Part shown: positions 29,923-38,185 of the stretch, piece after piece
Layout: the number at the start of each line of letters is the position of its first letter
Position numbering within the stretch: the first letter of the stretch is position 1
IMG/VR virus record: IMGVR_UViG_3300031379_000011
Location: 1-39,395 of that record
DNA from: a virus
Strand: one strand, 5' to 3'
Length of the DNA: 39,395 nucleotides
Translations under genes and position numbers: made by a program
The notes under the pieces: generated by a model
The model's database searches: none
Told to the model about the DNA's origin: nothing
What the model saw: the letters and a program-made list of their open reading frames with translations, nothing else

Positions 29923-30402
29923 TCACACGCTCCTTTCAAACTTATCGTATCTGAATATTTGGATCTCTTCATTTTTTGCGGACCTGTCATCTTCAAAAGT
30001 AATGTATGATAATAGTTTACCTGTTCCAATTGTAGAAGTTGCTGTACTACCACCCCACAAACCTAATTCTTTTACATGAAAAAGTGCTTCTGTGGATAAT
30101 ACATAAAATACATTTAATACTTCACCAGTTCCACTGATTGTGGGGGATGCACCGATGTAAGTTCTAAATGTTTCACTACCCATATTGGTCATTGTGTTAT
30201 ATATTGTTGCTGATTGTGTGCCTAATCCTATATATGCGGGGACAAAATCATTAGACCCGTTATATAAGGCTTTTGCCATTTCATTTAAAGCAGTGTCCAA
30301 CAATTTGTTATATTTTATTTCTTCTCTTATTTTTCCAGTATCTTTATCTATAAATTTAAATTTAAATTTTCCAGACCACCCATGTCTATTAGTATCTTTC
30401 AT
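29923..30402 (-). CDS. Tail fibre-like / baseplate accessory protein, 159 aa
   Basis: ATG at 30402 after AAAGAGGTGATT. GWSGKFKFKFIDKDTGKIRE and YNKLLDTALNEMAKALY, then YIGLGTQSATI and TEALFHVKELGLWGGS are features of small Firmicutes phage tail-fibre domains. Sits between baseplate and GH18 genes; the four-base overlap with the next gene implies coupling. Confidence 0.7.
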   Translation of the reverse strand: MKDTNRHGWSGKFKFKFIDKDTGKIREEIKYNKLLDTALNEMAKALYNGSNDFVPAYIGLGTQSATIYNTMTNMGSETFRTYIGASPTISGTGEVLNVFYVLSTEALFHVKELGLWGGSTATSTIGTGKLLSYITFEDDRSAKNEEIQIFRYDKFERSV

Positions 30403-30427
30403 ATTTTTTTAATCACCTCTTTTTCAT

Positions 30428-31948
30428 TTATATATCTTTAATTTCTATGGTTGTCCCTGCACCACCTATAAATGTATCTTCTGAAATATAAGTATCTTCG
30501 GAAATATATGTTGGTACTGAAGATGTTATTTGATAACTAGATCCAACTTGATATTTTTCATTCATTTGTTGTAATTTAATTAAGTTAATATCTTCACCAA
30601 TCATCATGTCTTGAGCTTTTAATGCTACTTTCCTAAAATATGATGTCCAATCTCCTAAAGCTTCACCATTTATCAGTTTATATGTGTATATAAATCTACT
30701 TGGACTTTGCTCAAATACCATATCCCTGGATTCTATATAATATAATTGATCATCAGTCCAATTTGTGTAGTTCAAATTTACTAATTTACCTACATTCCTA
30801 TACACATTAGTTTTAACTGTTATAGACTCTGGTACATATCTATATTTATATAATAATGCATTCGCATAATTTATGGCCTCTTCTTTAGTTTCAATACTGG
30901 CCATTTCTTCAATTTTAGAATATATACCACTACTATAATACTGAGTTTGTTTTAAATCAGATTGTGCATCTATATTGTCAGATTGTACCAATATTTTAAC
31001 TAACCCTTGATAAGTTATACTGATTGTTTGTGTGGTTAATGTACCATATACACTAGTGTCTTGGGATATTTTATTATCATGTTTATTCCAATAAAAGGCT
31101 TTATCTTCATCCAAACCTCCAATTCCAACACTAGCCTCACTTACAGTGGTGTTATCTATATAAATAGTTGGTACTTTTGCCACCGGATATCTTAGAATAA
31201 ATTCTTTTGAACTTCCATCTGGTTTTGGAGTAGGCACTTCTTTAGTTTGTACATTAGTAGTATCATAACCAGCCCTTACGTATTGCCTATTCCTATAATC
31301 TTCTAATGTTTTATTTATTTGTATATCGTAAACGTTAGACATTTCTATGCTATCAGTGGTATCTTGACCTCTATAAAAAAAATAGAGCCATCCAGCATTA
31401 GAAATATTCCAATTCCACTGTACTTCTGTACATAAAAAATTTAATGCCTCCGTGGCAGTTACATAATTAAAAACAGCTTTCGAAATTATAGGGTCTTCAT
31501 CCGGAGGCCAATTCGCAAATGTTGGGTATTCAGGTAATAAATAATTTAAATAAATATGATTTATTATACCTTTTACGCTCCAATTTTCGTAAGTTTCAGC
31601 TATGATTACAGAATCATATACAATACTGTAATCATAACATTCTATATCAGCTATCCAGTCCCCACCTATACTCATTGGATATAAATTTATATTAGTAATT
31701 AAACCCATAAAAATATAATATTCATCACCAACACTCGTCTCATCCCTTGCCCAAATATGATTTCCAATATTTAAAGTTGTCTTATTTTCTACAATTGTTT
31801 TAAAATTAAATCTACACTTATTTAAAAGTGTATTTGAAAATGAAGGATCACCAATACAAGAAATAGATATTATATTTTCATCACCTGGTTGATTTTGGGT
31901 ATATACTGCTAATTTTTGAACTGTACCCACAGGCACATCAATTATCAT
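30428..31948 (-). CDS. Tail/baseplate hub-like protein, 506 aa
   Basis: ATG at 31948 after GGAGGTATATAG. Follows the tape measure gene, where distal tail and tail-associated proteins are encoded. GLITNINLYPMSIGGDW, then IECYDYSIVYDSVIIAETYE and TATEALNFLCTEVQWNWNI match the hub-type tail proteins of Firmicutes siphoviruses. Ends in a short Glu/Thr repeat (YISEDTYISEDTFIGG). Confidence 0.75.
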   Translation of the reverse strand: MIIDVPVGTVQKLAVYTQNQPGDENIISISCIGDPSFSNTLLNKCRFNFKTIVENKTTLNIGNHIWARDETSVGDEYYIFMGLITNINLYPMSIGGDWIADIECYDYSIVYDSVIIAETYENWSVKGIINHIYLNYLLPEYPTFANWPPDEDPIISKAVFNYVTATEALNFLCTEVQWNWNISNAGWLYFFYRGQDTTDSIEMSNVYDIQINKTLEDYRNRQYVRAGYDTTNVQTKEVPTPKPDGSSKEFILRYPVAKVPTIYIDNTTVSEASVGIGGLDEDKAFYWNKHDNKISQDTSVYGTLTTQTISITYQGLVKILVQSDNIDAQSDLKQTQYYSSGIYSKIEEMASIETKEEAINYANALLYKYRYVPESITVKTNVYRNVGKLVNLNYTNWTDDQLYYIESRDMVFEQSPSRFIYTYKLINGEALGDWTSYFRKVALKAQDMMIGEDINLIKLQQMNEKYQVGSSYQITSSVPTYISEDTYISEDTFIGGAGTTIEIKDI

Positions 31949-31952
31949 ATTA

Positions 31953-34343
31953 CTATATACCTCCTTGCATTCGTATAGCTTTAGTCATTAACGGTGCGAC
32001 CACCTCAGTCATTTTCCTACCATCTAAATAAATTGGAATTGTTATATTACTAGAATTCATATTAGATGTATTTGTCGGTGCTATTGCACCAGATATTTTA
32101 TCAGCTACACCACTTACCGATGCCCTAACTTTTAATTCATTATCTTCAATTCCATCAACTAATTGGCTCATCAATGTACCACCAACTTTAGGAAAATCCT
32201 TTAATGCTCCTTCTTTAGCTGGACTATGGGGGAAAAACGATGCTATTGCATCCGTCGCTTTTTTACATGCGTTTTTAACTTTGCCTATACCGTCACTTAT
32301 ACCTTTTACTAATTGGCTAATTAAATTTTTTCCTGCATTATATAGCCTACTACCTAAATTTGATATCGTAGAAATTATTGTATTTCCGAGTTCGGATACA
32401 ATATTGATGGCTCTATTTTTTCCGTCTACAAAACTATTAACCATGTTATTCCATGCATCCATTACTATTTTACGTACATTTCCAAACTTAACCCCAAATA
32501 TTGACGATATAGAATTTAAAACACTCGTAACTATCGTTAATATAAAGTTTAAAGCTTGTTGTATTATCGATTTTATAGTTGTACCAACACCACTTACAAT
32601 TTGTTTAATACCTTCCCATACTCTTTTCCAATCACCTGTGAATATCCCAGCAAATACATTAAAAATACCTGTTAGTGTTGTAACTAATCCATTAAATAAA
32701 GTTACTATATTTTTTATAGTATCTCCCAAAAATGCTATTATTTGACCAAAAACAACAATTACAATTTGTACTACTGTTTTAAGAACGGCAATTATAATCT
32801 CAAAAACTGGTTTTAAGCTGGTTATAATACTTGAAATTACGGGGATTACAGTTTGTAAATTAGTTTGGATATTTGTAAATGCTTCGAAAAAGGCTGCTTT
32901 TAATTTTGGTAACTGTTCATTTATGACCGGTGCAACATATTGATCCCATTTTTCTTTTATAAAACTCCAAATTTTTGAAATTATAGGAGACACCGTATTC
33001 CATGCGGTTTGAAACGCTGATATTATTTGATCTTTAAATAATATAAACACCGCAATTAAAGCGACAACCGCTCCTATTGCTATCCACATAGGAGCGGTCA
33101 TAGCACCGATAGCAACTCCTAAAGCTTCTATAGCTGGCATCATCATTCCAACTATACTAAGTATTTTTATAACTACTCCTGTTAAAAGCCCAAATGCTGC
33201 AACTGCTATAATAATTGCTGGATGTATATTTTTAACAACTTCACCAATTTGTGGCAAAGCTACTTTAGCATATTCCACAACCTTTTTAATAGTTGGTAGT
33301 AATGCTTGCCCTAATGGTACAATTACATCTAATTCTATAGTCCTTCCAATTTGTTTAAATTGGTTACCAATATCTTGAGCCGATGTATTATCTTTTATTT
33401 TTTGCATTGTGCCGTCAAATTTAACAGCACTTTTGTCTATATCTGCAAATGATGTGATCACTTGTGGCCCTAAATCCTCCCACATTGTACCAAATAAAGC
33501 TACACCGGCAGTATTTTGTTTTACTGGGTCTTTCATTTTTGCAAGTGAATCTATTACTGTATAGAATGCCTTATTCGCCTCTTCTCCACCTTTTGCAAAT
33601 GTAGCAGTCATTTTATCAGCATCTAACCCAATATCAGTAAATGCTTGTTGAGATGTTTTTGAGGCATCCATTGCCCTAATTCCAAATTCTTTTACTGCAT
33701 CTCCAACTTTATCTAAAGTAAATACCCCACCTTCACTACCTTTTTTAAGTATAGAAAACATGTCATTAGCATCTAGACCGATCTTCGAAAATTGAGGAGA
33801 ATATTCATATAGAGTGTCCATCAAATCGTCAGATTGGTTAAGTCCGTCCTGAAAACCTTTAGAAATAAAATCAAAAGCTTCATCCGCAGTAAGGCCAAAA
33901 TTTTTAATCAAATTACCGGCAGTCTTGGTACTTTCGGGTAAATCTACTTCAAAATTATCTCGTAAATATAATGCTGATTCAGTTATTCTAGACAAATCTT
34001 TAGAAGATTCAATTCCTAATTGCTTTGATTGTTGCTTAACATTAGCCATTGAAGCACTTACATCATCTAAAGATTCCCCCATACCGCCTTTATAAAGTTC
34101 TTTGATTTCTTCACCGTATTTTTTCATTTCCTCGGTGGACACACCTGTTTGATTTTGGAATTTTAAAAGGCCTGAATTTACATCGGCTACACTGCCAATA
34201 GCATCTGTAAAAGCAGAATTAATTTTATCCCCCATTTCACCTAAAGAATCGGCCACAATAGCTAAATTAGTTTTTATATCGGCTAAGCCCCTATCTAATC
34301 CCGAACTATCAGCACCTATATCTACAACTAAATCATTTGCCAA
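31953..34343 (-). CDS. Tail tape measure protein, about 796 aa
   Basis: Longest tail gene. Start probably TTG at 34343 (MANDLVVDIGADSSGLDRGL), six bases after GGTGAGG; a GTG at 34355 overlaps that site. The phage minor tail pattern is seen at about 70-300 (TKTAGNLIKNFGLTADEAFD, then GLDANDMFSILKKGSEGG). Hydrophobic stretches near 370-440 and a chain of helices set the tail length. At about 2.4 kb it predicts a tail near 120 nm. PHSPAKEGALKDFPKVGGTL near the end is another family hallmark. Confidence 0.95.
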   Translation of the reverse strand: MANDLVVDIGADSSGLDRGLADIKTNLAIVADSLGEMGDKINSAFTDAIGSVADVNSGLLKFQNQTGVSTEEMKKYGEEIKELYKGGMGESLDDVSASMANVKQQSKQLGIESSKDLSRITESALYLRDNFEVDLPESTKTAGNLIKNFGLTADEAFDFISKGFQDGLNQSDDLMDTLYEYSPQFSKIGLDANDMFSILKKGSEGGVFTLDKVGDAVKEFGIRAMDASKTSQQAFTDIGLDADKMTATFAKGGEEANKAFYTVIDSLAKMKDPVKQNTAGVALFGTMWEDLGPQVITSFADIDKSAVKFDGTMQKIKDNTSAQDIGNQFKQIGRTIELDVIVPLGQALLPTIKKVVEYAKVALPQIGEVVKNIHPAIIIAVAAFGLLTGVVIKILSIVGMMMPAIEALGVAIGAMTAPMWIAIGAVVALIAVFILFKDQIISAFQTAWNTVSPIISKIWSFIKEKWDQYVAPVINEQLPKLKAAFFEAFTNIQTNLQTVIPVISSIITSLKPVFEIIIAVLKTVVQIVIVVFGQIIAFLGDTIKNIVTLFNGLVTTLTGIFNVFAGIFTGDWKRVWEGIKQIVSGVGTTIKSIIQQALNFILTIVTSVLNSISSIFGVKFGNVRKIVMDAWNNMVNSFVDGKNRAINIVSELGNTIISTISNLGSRLYNAGKNLISQLVKGISDGIGKVKNACKKATDAIASFFPHSPAKEGALKDFPKVGGTLMSQLVDGIEDNELKVRASVSGVADKISGAIAPTNTSNMNSSNITIPIYLDGRKMTEVVAPLMTKAIRMQGGI

Positions 34344-34626
34344 TGTTAACCTCACCCCCCATCTGTCTTGTAAGTGTCATTAGCATTAATATTTGGCTTT
34401 CATTACTTTCATACTTAGGTTTACCATTTATTTTTATATTAAAAAAATCTTTAATTTTATATTTTTTAGATTTTTTTCTCATTTGTGAAAAATTGGCAAT
34501 AGTTGCACAAACTTGACCTGCCAACATCATTTTATTATTTAAATCGTCATTTTCCCTTTTTTTTCTAATTTCTATATATTCTATACCTTCACTTAATCTA
34601 AGGCTCATGAACTCTTTTCGAGTCAT
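34333..34626 (-). CDS. Tail assembly chaperone, frameshift extension (gpT-like)
   Basis: Read alone it would start at ATG 34626 (MTRKEFMSLRLSEGIEYIEI) without a clear ribosome site. The -1 frame from A8 at 34681-34688 continues straight into it (KHDLAIDFKPFVEAAIYFG then MTRKEFM). So it is best seen as the C-terminal part of a longer chaperone made by programmed frameshift, as in lambda G-GT. Its stop overlaps the tape measure start. Confidence 0.85.
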   Translation of the reverse strand: MTRKEFMSLRLSEGIEYIEIRKKRENDDLNNKMMLAGQVCATIANFSQMRKKSKKYKIKDFFNIKINGKPKYESNESQILMLMTLTRQMGGEVNIGK

Positions 34627-34670
34627 TCCAAAATATATAGCTGCCTCAACAAATGGTTTAAAGTCTATTG

Positions 34671-35012
34671 CTAAATCATGTTTTTTTTCGAATTTTCATC
34701 TTTTATAGTAGGTTGTTGTTTATTAAAAGTTGCTGTCCATTTTTTAATTTCATCTACAATAATTTTACTTAATTTATCAAATGTGTTATCTTCACTTTCT
34801 ATTAACCATGCGTCTATTAAATTTCCTATTTCATTTACAGAGAGTTTGTTTTTTTCCCATAAACACGCCCACAATAAAAGCCTTATAGTATTAAATCCTA
34901 ATTTACTTTGTAAATTGAGTATAGAATCTCCCGTACGTTCTTCTATATTACATACACCATTTGAAGAAAGATATACTTCATATTCATTATTATTAACTTT
35001 AAAAAATACCAT
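34671..35012 (-). CDS. Tail assembly chaperone (gpG-like), 113 aa
   Basis: The start is ATG at 35012 (MVFFKVNNNEYEVYLSSNGV) after AAGGAGAAATAGAACT. RLLLWACLWEKNKLSVNEIG is the helical core of these chaperones. Ends ENSKKNMI at a TAG right after an A8 slippery run. Binds the tape measure to help tube assembly. Lies between the tube and tape measure genes, its classic place. Confidence 0.85.
   Translation of the reverse strand: MVFFKVNNNEYEVYLSSNGVCNIEERTGDSILNLQSKLGFNTIRLLLWACLWEKNKLSVNEIGNLIDAWLIESEDNTFDKLSKIIVDEIKKWTATFNKQQPTIKDENSKKNMI
34681..34688 (-). other. A8 slippery site for -1 ribosomal frameshift
   Basis: Minus strand TCG AAA AAA AAC ATG ATT TAG. A one-base backward slip gives AAA AAA AAA CAT GAT TTA and bypasses the stop, joining gpG-like and gpT-like frames with no intervening stop. 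Matches the conserved siphovirus strategy. Confidence 0.82.
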
Positions 35013-35037
35013 AGTTCTATTTCTCCTTATTTTTATT

Positions 35038-35436
35038 TTATACTTCTGAAATTGAAGGTTTACCACTTATTTTTATGCTAATCGATAGTCCCATTAGATC
35101 ATCAAACGGATCAGCAGCTTCGTATGAAGAAACATGTCCATTACATACAAATTGTGTTGCACTTGGTGTGGTTGGATATGTAAGTGTTATGCTTTGTAAA
35201 CTTGTAGTTGCTAACAATTCACTTACAGTGTATGCATTGTCAAATTCAAAATATGCATCTACACTAAGCTCACCACTTTCTATTAATCCTTTTACGAATT
35301 CCCTAAATCTTGTAGTGCTGTCATGTGTTGTTCCATCTAGCATGTCAGCAGTTCCACCCATTCCACCTATGTTAGTCATTTGTGAAATTGTGAATCCTCC
35401 AATAACTAACGTTCCACCATATCCACTATTAGCCAT
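35038..35436 (-). CDS. Major tail (tube) protein, 132 aa
   Basis: ATG at 35436 after GGAGGTATCATAAT. TLVIGGFTISQMTNIGGMGG, then LDGTTHDSTTRFREFVKGLI (the GTTHDS and FxxG motifs of lambda gpV/HK97 tail tubes) and ISIKISGKPSIS at the end. Makes the hexameric rings of the tail. First gene of the structural operon on the minus strand. Confidence 0.88.
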   Translation of the reverse strand: MANSGYGGTLVIGGFTISQMTNIGGMGGTADMLDGTTHDSTTRFREFVKGLIESGELSVDAYFEFDNAYTVSELLATTSLQSITLTYPTTPSATQFVCNGHVSSYEAADPFDDLMGLSISIKISGKPSISEV

Positions 35437-35498
35437 ATTATGATACCTCCATTTTTTTATATTATAATTATATTATAATATAAAAAAGGAGTGGTTTT
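35437..35498. promoter_or_regulatory. Divergent AT-rich control region of the tail operon and a plus-strand gene
   Basis: Contains TATATTATAATTATATTATA and overlapping TATAAT boxes on both strands. Neither direction has a clear TTGACA at 17 bases, so late transcription from here may need a phage or host activator. It must supply the late operon because the unit upstream ends in a two-way terminator. Confidence 0.5.
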
Positions 35499-35747
35499 GT
35501 GAGAAAACTAGAATTAATTAAGGCTATTGATTACGCTATTGTAAATGGTGAACCAATAGGGGTTATTTTTAACAATGGAGAAATTATAATAAACCCATTT
35601 GAAAATTTGAAAGCTAAAAGAGATTATTATTTTAGTGCTTATGATGATGATTGTAAATTAATAACCAAACCTGATATTATAATTATAAACATACTGAAAA
35701 ATTATAATACAATTTCGACATTCCTTAAAGAAAAAATAGGCCAATAG
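35499..35747 (+). CDS. Hypothetical protein, 82 aa, divergent from the tail operon
   Basis: GTG start at 35499 with AAAAAAGGAGTGG upstream (MRKLELIKAIDYAIVNGEPI). Small alpha/beta protein, no motif. It lies opposite to its neighbours between lysis and tail blocks and is followed by tandem terminators. Such lone genes are often accessory cargo or regulators; here no function can be read. Confidence 0.68.
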   Translation: MRKLELIKAIDYAIVNGEPIGVIFNNGEIIINPFENLKAKRDYYFSAYDDDCKLITKPDIIIINILKNYNTISTFLKEKIGQ

Positions 35748-35758
35748 GCCTATTTTTT
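35731..35758. terminator. Bidirectional terminator between lysis and tail blocks
   Basis: AAAAAATAGGCC, loop AATA, GGCCTATTTTTT. T runs on both strands. Ends the plus-strand gene and blocks minus-strand transcription from the holin. Confidence 0.9.
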
Positions 35759-35767
35759 TAACAACGT

Positions 35768-35790
35768 CCTTAGGGGTTCTAAGGTTTTTT
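35768..35790 (+). terminator. Second plus-strand terminator
   Basis: CCTTAG, loop GGGTT, CTAAGG, then TTTTTT. Placed ten bases beyond the first hairpin, giving tandem termination. Confidence 0.75.
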
Positions 35791-35979
35791 ATTTGGGGTT
35801 TTTAATATCCCCAATTGTATTAAAATATTTGCAAGTATAATTAATATTTTATTATAAATCTCTAATTTATTCGAACCTATTATTTCCAATGTGTATAAAA
35901 TCAATAATATATTTGAAAATGTAGCAATAAAAATCATCGTATCAAATATGGGGGAATTTTTAATTTTTTTAAACATCAT
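35779..35979 (-). CDS. Holin-like membrane protein, 66 aa
   Basis: ATG at 35979 overlaps the amidase stop. Two hydrophobic segments (about 13-33, FDTMIFIATFSNILLILYTL, and 44-62, KILIILANILIQLGIL) joined by a short polar loop, ending KTPNKKP. Size and place next to the amidase are those of a holin that opens the membrane at lysis. Confidence 0.75.
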   Translation of the reverse strand: MMFKKIKNSPIFDTMIFIATFSNILLILYTLEIIGSNKLEIYNKILIILANILIQLGILKTPNKKP

Positions 35980-36655
35980 TTATTTTCAACTGTTATGAAA
36001 CTTTCAAATCCGGCTTTTTTTAATTCTTGTACTCTTTTATCCGCATTTTCTTTAACTGAAAAACTCCCACATACAACACGATATAATGTATTGATTGCTT
36101 GCTTTTTTAATTGTAAATTATATGTTTTAGCAATAGTATCTGATATACTTTCAGATATTATTTTTGGATTATATGCCTTATTATCTAATTGATTATCCAA
36201 AAATAATGCTTCTATTATCATAGCTGCCATACTTGTTTCCCGTATTACCCCATAATAATCTCCGTTATTACCTTCTTTAGAAAACGTTCGCCTAAACGGA
36301 ATATTTAAAGCTTGTGATAAATTTACACCTAACATTTTTGAAAATGCTTGAAATCTACCGTTTGCATATATTGAATGAATTGTCTCAGTTCCTCTAGCTA
36401 CACCATTAAAAGCATTTAAATGGCAACTTAAGAATAAATCGCATTGTTCATTATTTGCTAATTTTGCCCTCTCTGACAAGCTGGGATTAGAAGCATTATC
36501 AATTCTGGTTAAGATTATTTGTACATTTTCATATAATTCTAATTGATTTTTAAGCATTATAGCATACTCAAAATTTAAATCCCTTTCAATTTTACCAAAT
36601 CCAGAACACCCAGGATCATCCCCGCCGTGTGTCCAGGGTCAATACAAATCTTCAT
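35976..36655 (-). pseudogene. N-acetylmuramoyl-L-alanine amidase (Amidase_3 plus SPOR-like domain), 2-base frameshift
   Basis: The natural start is ATG at 36655 (MKICIDPGH) after AAAGGGAGGGATGG. At 36627-36632 a GTGTGT run (minus ACACAC) has one unit too many: it reads PGHTAG then a stop within 26 codons, whereas with two units the frame is PGHGGDDPGCSGFGKIERDL and opens to the end (225 aa). Zinc ligands are all present across both frames: His in PGH, Glu in KIERD, His in SCHLNAF; the catalytic Glu is in MIIEALFLDN. A SPOR-like YRVVCGSFSVKENADKRVQE domain follows. The phage endolysin, unless the shift is real. Confidence 0.85.
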
Positions 36656-36676
36656 AGTGACCATCCCTCCCTTTGT

Positions 36677-37414
36677 TTATATTATTTGTTTAAATTCTAT
36701 ACTAGGTAAAACATCTTTAAAACCTAGACTATTAGCCATCTCTACTACTCGTTTTTTAGCTTCCTGATAGATGTCTTTATAAAACATATTTTTATCCATA
36801 CCTTCTATAATTGCTTGCTTTACTATCATATCAGCTACTATTATTTTACTTAATTGAGATATACTAAGGATTTCCCTTACATTTTTAAATTTTTCTTTTA
36901 ATATAAAAAATGCTGAATTTTCCATTTTTGAAAAATTCATATAATATTTTTCTGCACTTTTAGAACCTTGTGATTTCGCATATTCTATAAATTGTTTTAT
37001 AACATCTGTTTCTTGTTTTCTTCCTAATTTACTTTTACCTCTGGTTTCAAGGTATTCTTGGTTTTGCTTTTGTGTCTTTTGTTCTAAGATCCATTTTTCC
37101 ATTTCAACAAATTTATCAGCAATCTCTAATTTAGCTTTCATAATTGTATTAATTTCATTTGCTTTTGTTCTCATATTTGTAATAAGGAAAATATATTGTT
37201 TTTTATTTAAGTAATAAACTTTTGTTGGCTGTCCACCTAAACTTCCTTTTTTTGGTTTAGCACTTTCAAAATGCAATACCCCCAATATTCCTAATTCATT
37301 TTCATATTTTTTTACTAAATTATAAATAACTTTATGATCTCTATTTAATTCTTGAGCTAAAATTTTTGTAGAAACATAAATTTTATCATTTTTAATAGTT
37401 ACTAAATTATTCAA
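36677..37414 (-). CDS. Rha family phage regulatory protein, 245 aa
   Basis: TTG start at 37414 (MNNLVTIKNDKIYVSTKILA), eight bases after AAAAGGAG; a GTG at 37423 overlaps that site. The N-terminus matches Rha: VSTKILAQELNRDHKVIYNL, then KVYYLNKKQYIFLITNMRTK and MKAKLEIADKFVEMEKWI. Residues 115-245 are helical and unassigned. Rha proteins are phage regulators with antirepressor-like architecture. First gene of the lysis unit, with its own promoter. Confidence 0.85.
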   Translation of the reverse strand: MNNLVTIKNDKIYVSTKILAQELNRDHKVIYNLVKKYENELGILGVLHFESAKPKKGSLGGQPTKVYYLNKKQYIFLITNMRTKANEINTIMKAKLEIADKFVEMEKWILEQKTQKQNQEYLETRGKSKLGRKQETDVIKQFIEYAKSQGSKSAEKYYMNFSKMENSAFFILKEKFKNVREILSISQLSKIIVADMIVKQAIIEGMDKNMFYKDIYQEAKKRVVEMANSLGFKDVLPSIEFKQII

Positions 37415-37444
37415 TATCAACACTCCTTTTAAGTTAATAAGTAA

Positions 37445-37473
37445 ATTATAAAGTATTTACATTATAAAGTAAA
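37445..37473 (-). promoter_or_regulatory. Rha promoter
   Basis: Minus strand TTTACT (37473-37468), 17 bases, TATAAT (37450-37445). GTAAATACTTTATAATTTAC covers the -10 with GTAAAT/ATTTAC arms, a different palindrome from the regulon type, and ACTTTATAAT is repeated twice 16 bases apart. Confidence 0.65.
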
Positions 37474-37585
37474 GACTATTTATTAAAAATAAGGCAGTTT
37501 ATAGTCATACCCAGGACATAAATAGTGTGTCTTATTAACATTCGGGTTATACTTATTATATGCTAAAAATATGAGGTAACAAAAT

Positions 37586-37792
37586 ATGAGTAAAGAAGAT
37601 CTAATTTTACAAGCAATTAAAGATTTAAAAAAAGATATAACAGAAATTAAAATTACAATGGTAACTAAAGAAATATGCGGCCTCAAATGTGAACAGAGTA
37701 ATAAAAAAATAGCTACAATATCCTCTTGTGTTACAGGGACTATTGGTGCTATTATCATGATTATTCAAAGTTATTTTAATAAATTAAAATAA
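37586..37792 (+). CDS. Small coiled-coil and membrane-anchor protein (XhlA/holin-like), 68 aa
   Basis: ATG at 37586 after TGAGGTAAC. A helix (SKEDLILQAIKDLKKDITEI), a short Cys-containing segment (CGLKCEQ) and one C-terminal membrane span (about 44-63) with a basic end resemble XhlA/BhlA-type phage proteins of 70-90 aa. It is transcribed opposite to the Rha gene and overlaps the RecU-like gene end by nine bases. A lysis accessory role is possible. Confidence 0.65.
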   Translation: MSKEDLILQAIKDLKKDITEIKITMVTKEICGLKCEQSNKKIATISSCVTGTIGAIIMIIQSYFNKLK

Positions 37793-38182
37793 CTCTTTAT
37801 AGTTAAAATTATTACAATCATTTATATTTATAGATTTTTTGTATTTTAATATTTCAAAAAATCTATTTATTTTTATTTGTTTTAATGATTTATTAAACAA
37901 TATAAGGAAAAAACAATCTATTCCATTTGTATTATATACTTTTTGTAAATTTATTGCTTGTTTAATATCTTTTTCCTCAATAACCCAAATGTTACCTTTT
38001 ACCATTTTAGCATCAAAACATATTTTATTTTTAATTGTAAAAATAACATAGTCAAAAGGTTCACCTTGAAGGTAAACCCCGTTATGGTTTCGGTTTGGAT
38101 GGTTTTTCCACCCAAACCCTTTATTTTGATTATTTATATAATCTAATAATTTATCAATTTCATGTTCTAAATAATTTTTCAT
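37784..38182 (-). CDS. RecU-like Holliday junction resolvase, 132 aa
   Basis: Core PD-(D/E)xK pattern: GEPFDYVIFTIKNKICFDAK gives the Asp and D-x-K, followed by IKQAINLQKVYNTNGIDCFF and LILF, as in RecU (Gln-linked helix then Gly and a hydrophobic strand). Resolves branched DNA before packaging and ends recombination intermediates. ATG at 38182. Last gene of the early transcript before the convergent plus-strand gene. Confidence 0.8.
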   Translation of the reverse strand: MKNYLEHEIDKLLDYINNQNKGFGWKNHPNRNHNGVYLQGEPFDYVIFTIKNKICFDAKMVKGNIWVIEEKDIKQAINLQKVYNTNGIDCFFLILFNKSLKQIKINRFFEILKYKKSININDCNNFNYKELF

Positions 38183-38185
38183 AAT

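Noticed and set aside
32281-32745. 154-aa plus-strand open frame
   Set aside because: Lies wholly opposite the tape measure gene, where low-GC helical codons leave the other strand open; no start signal.
34678-35049. Plus-strand 123-aa frame over the tail chaperone, and a 122-aa one over the tail tube (35075-35443)
   Set aside because: Shadows of well-supported tail genes with conserved motifs on the minus strand.
10889-37515. Many CCWGG sites (dcm-like)
   Set aside because: Roughly 25 seen by eye against about a dozen expected; too mild and uncounted to claim selection.
37483-37758. Minus-strand 91-aa hydrophobic frame
   Set aside because: Antisense to the small membrane protein at 37586-37792, which has a better ribosome site and typical composition.
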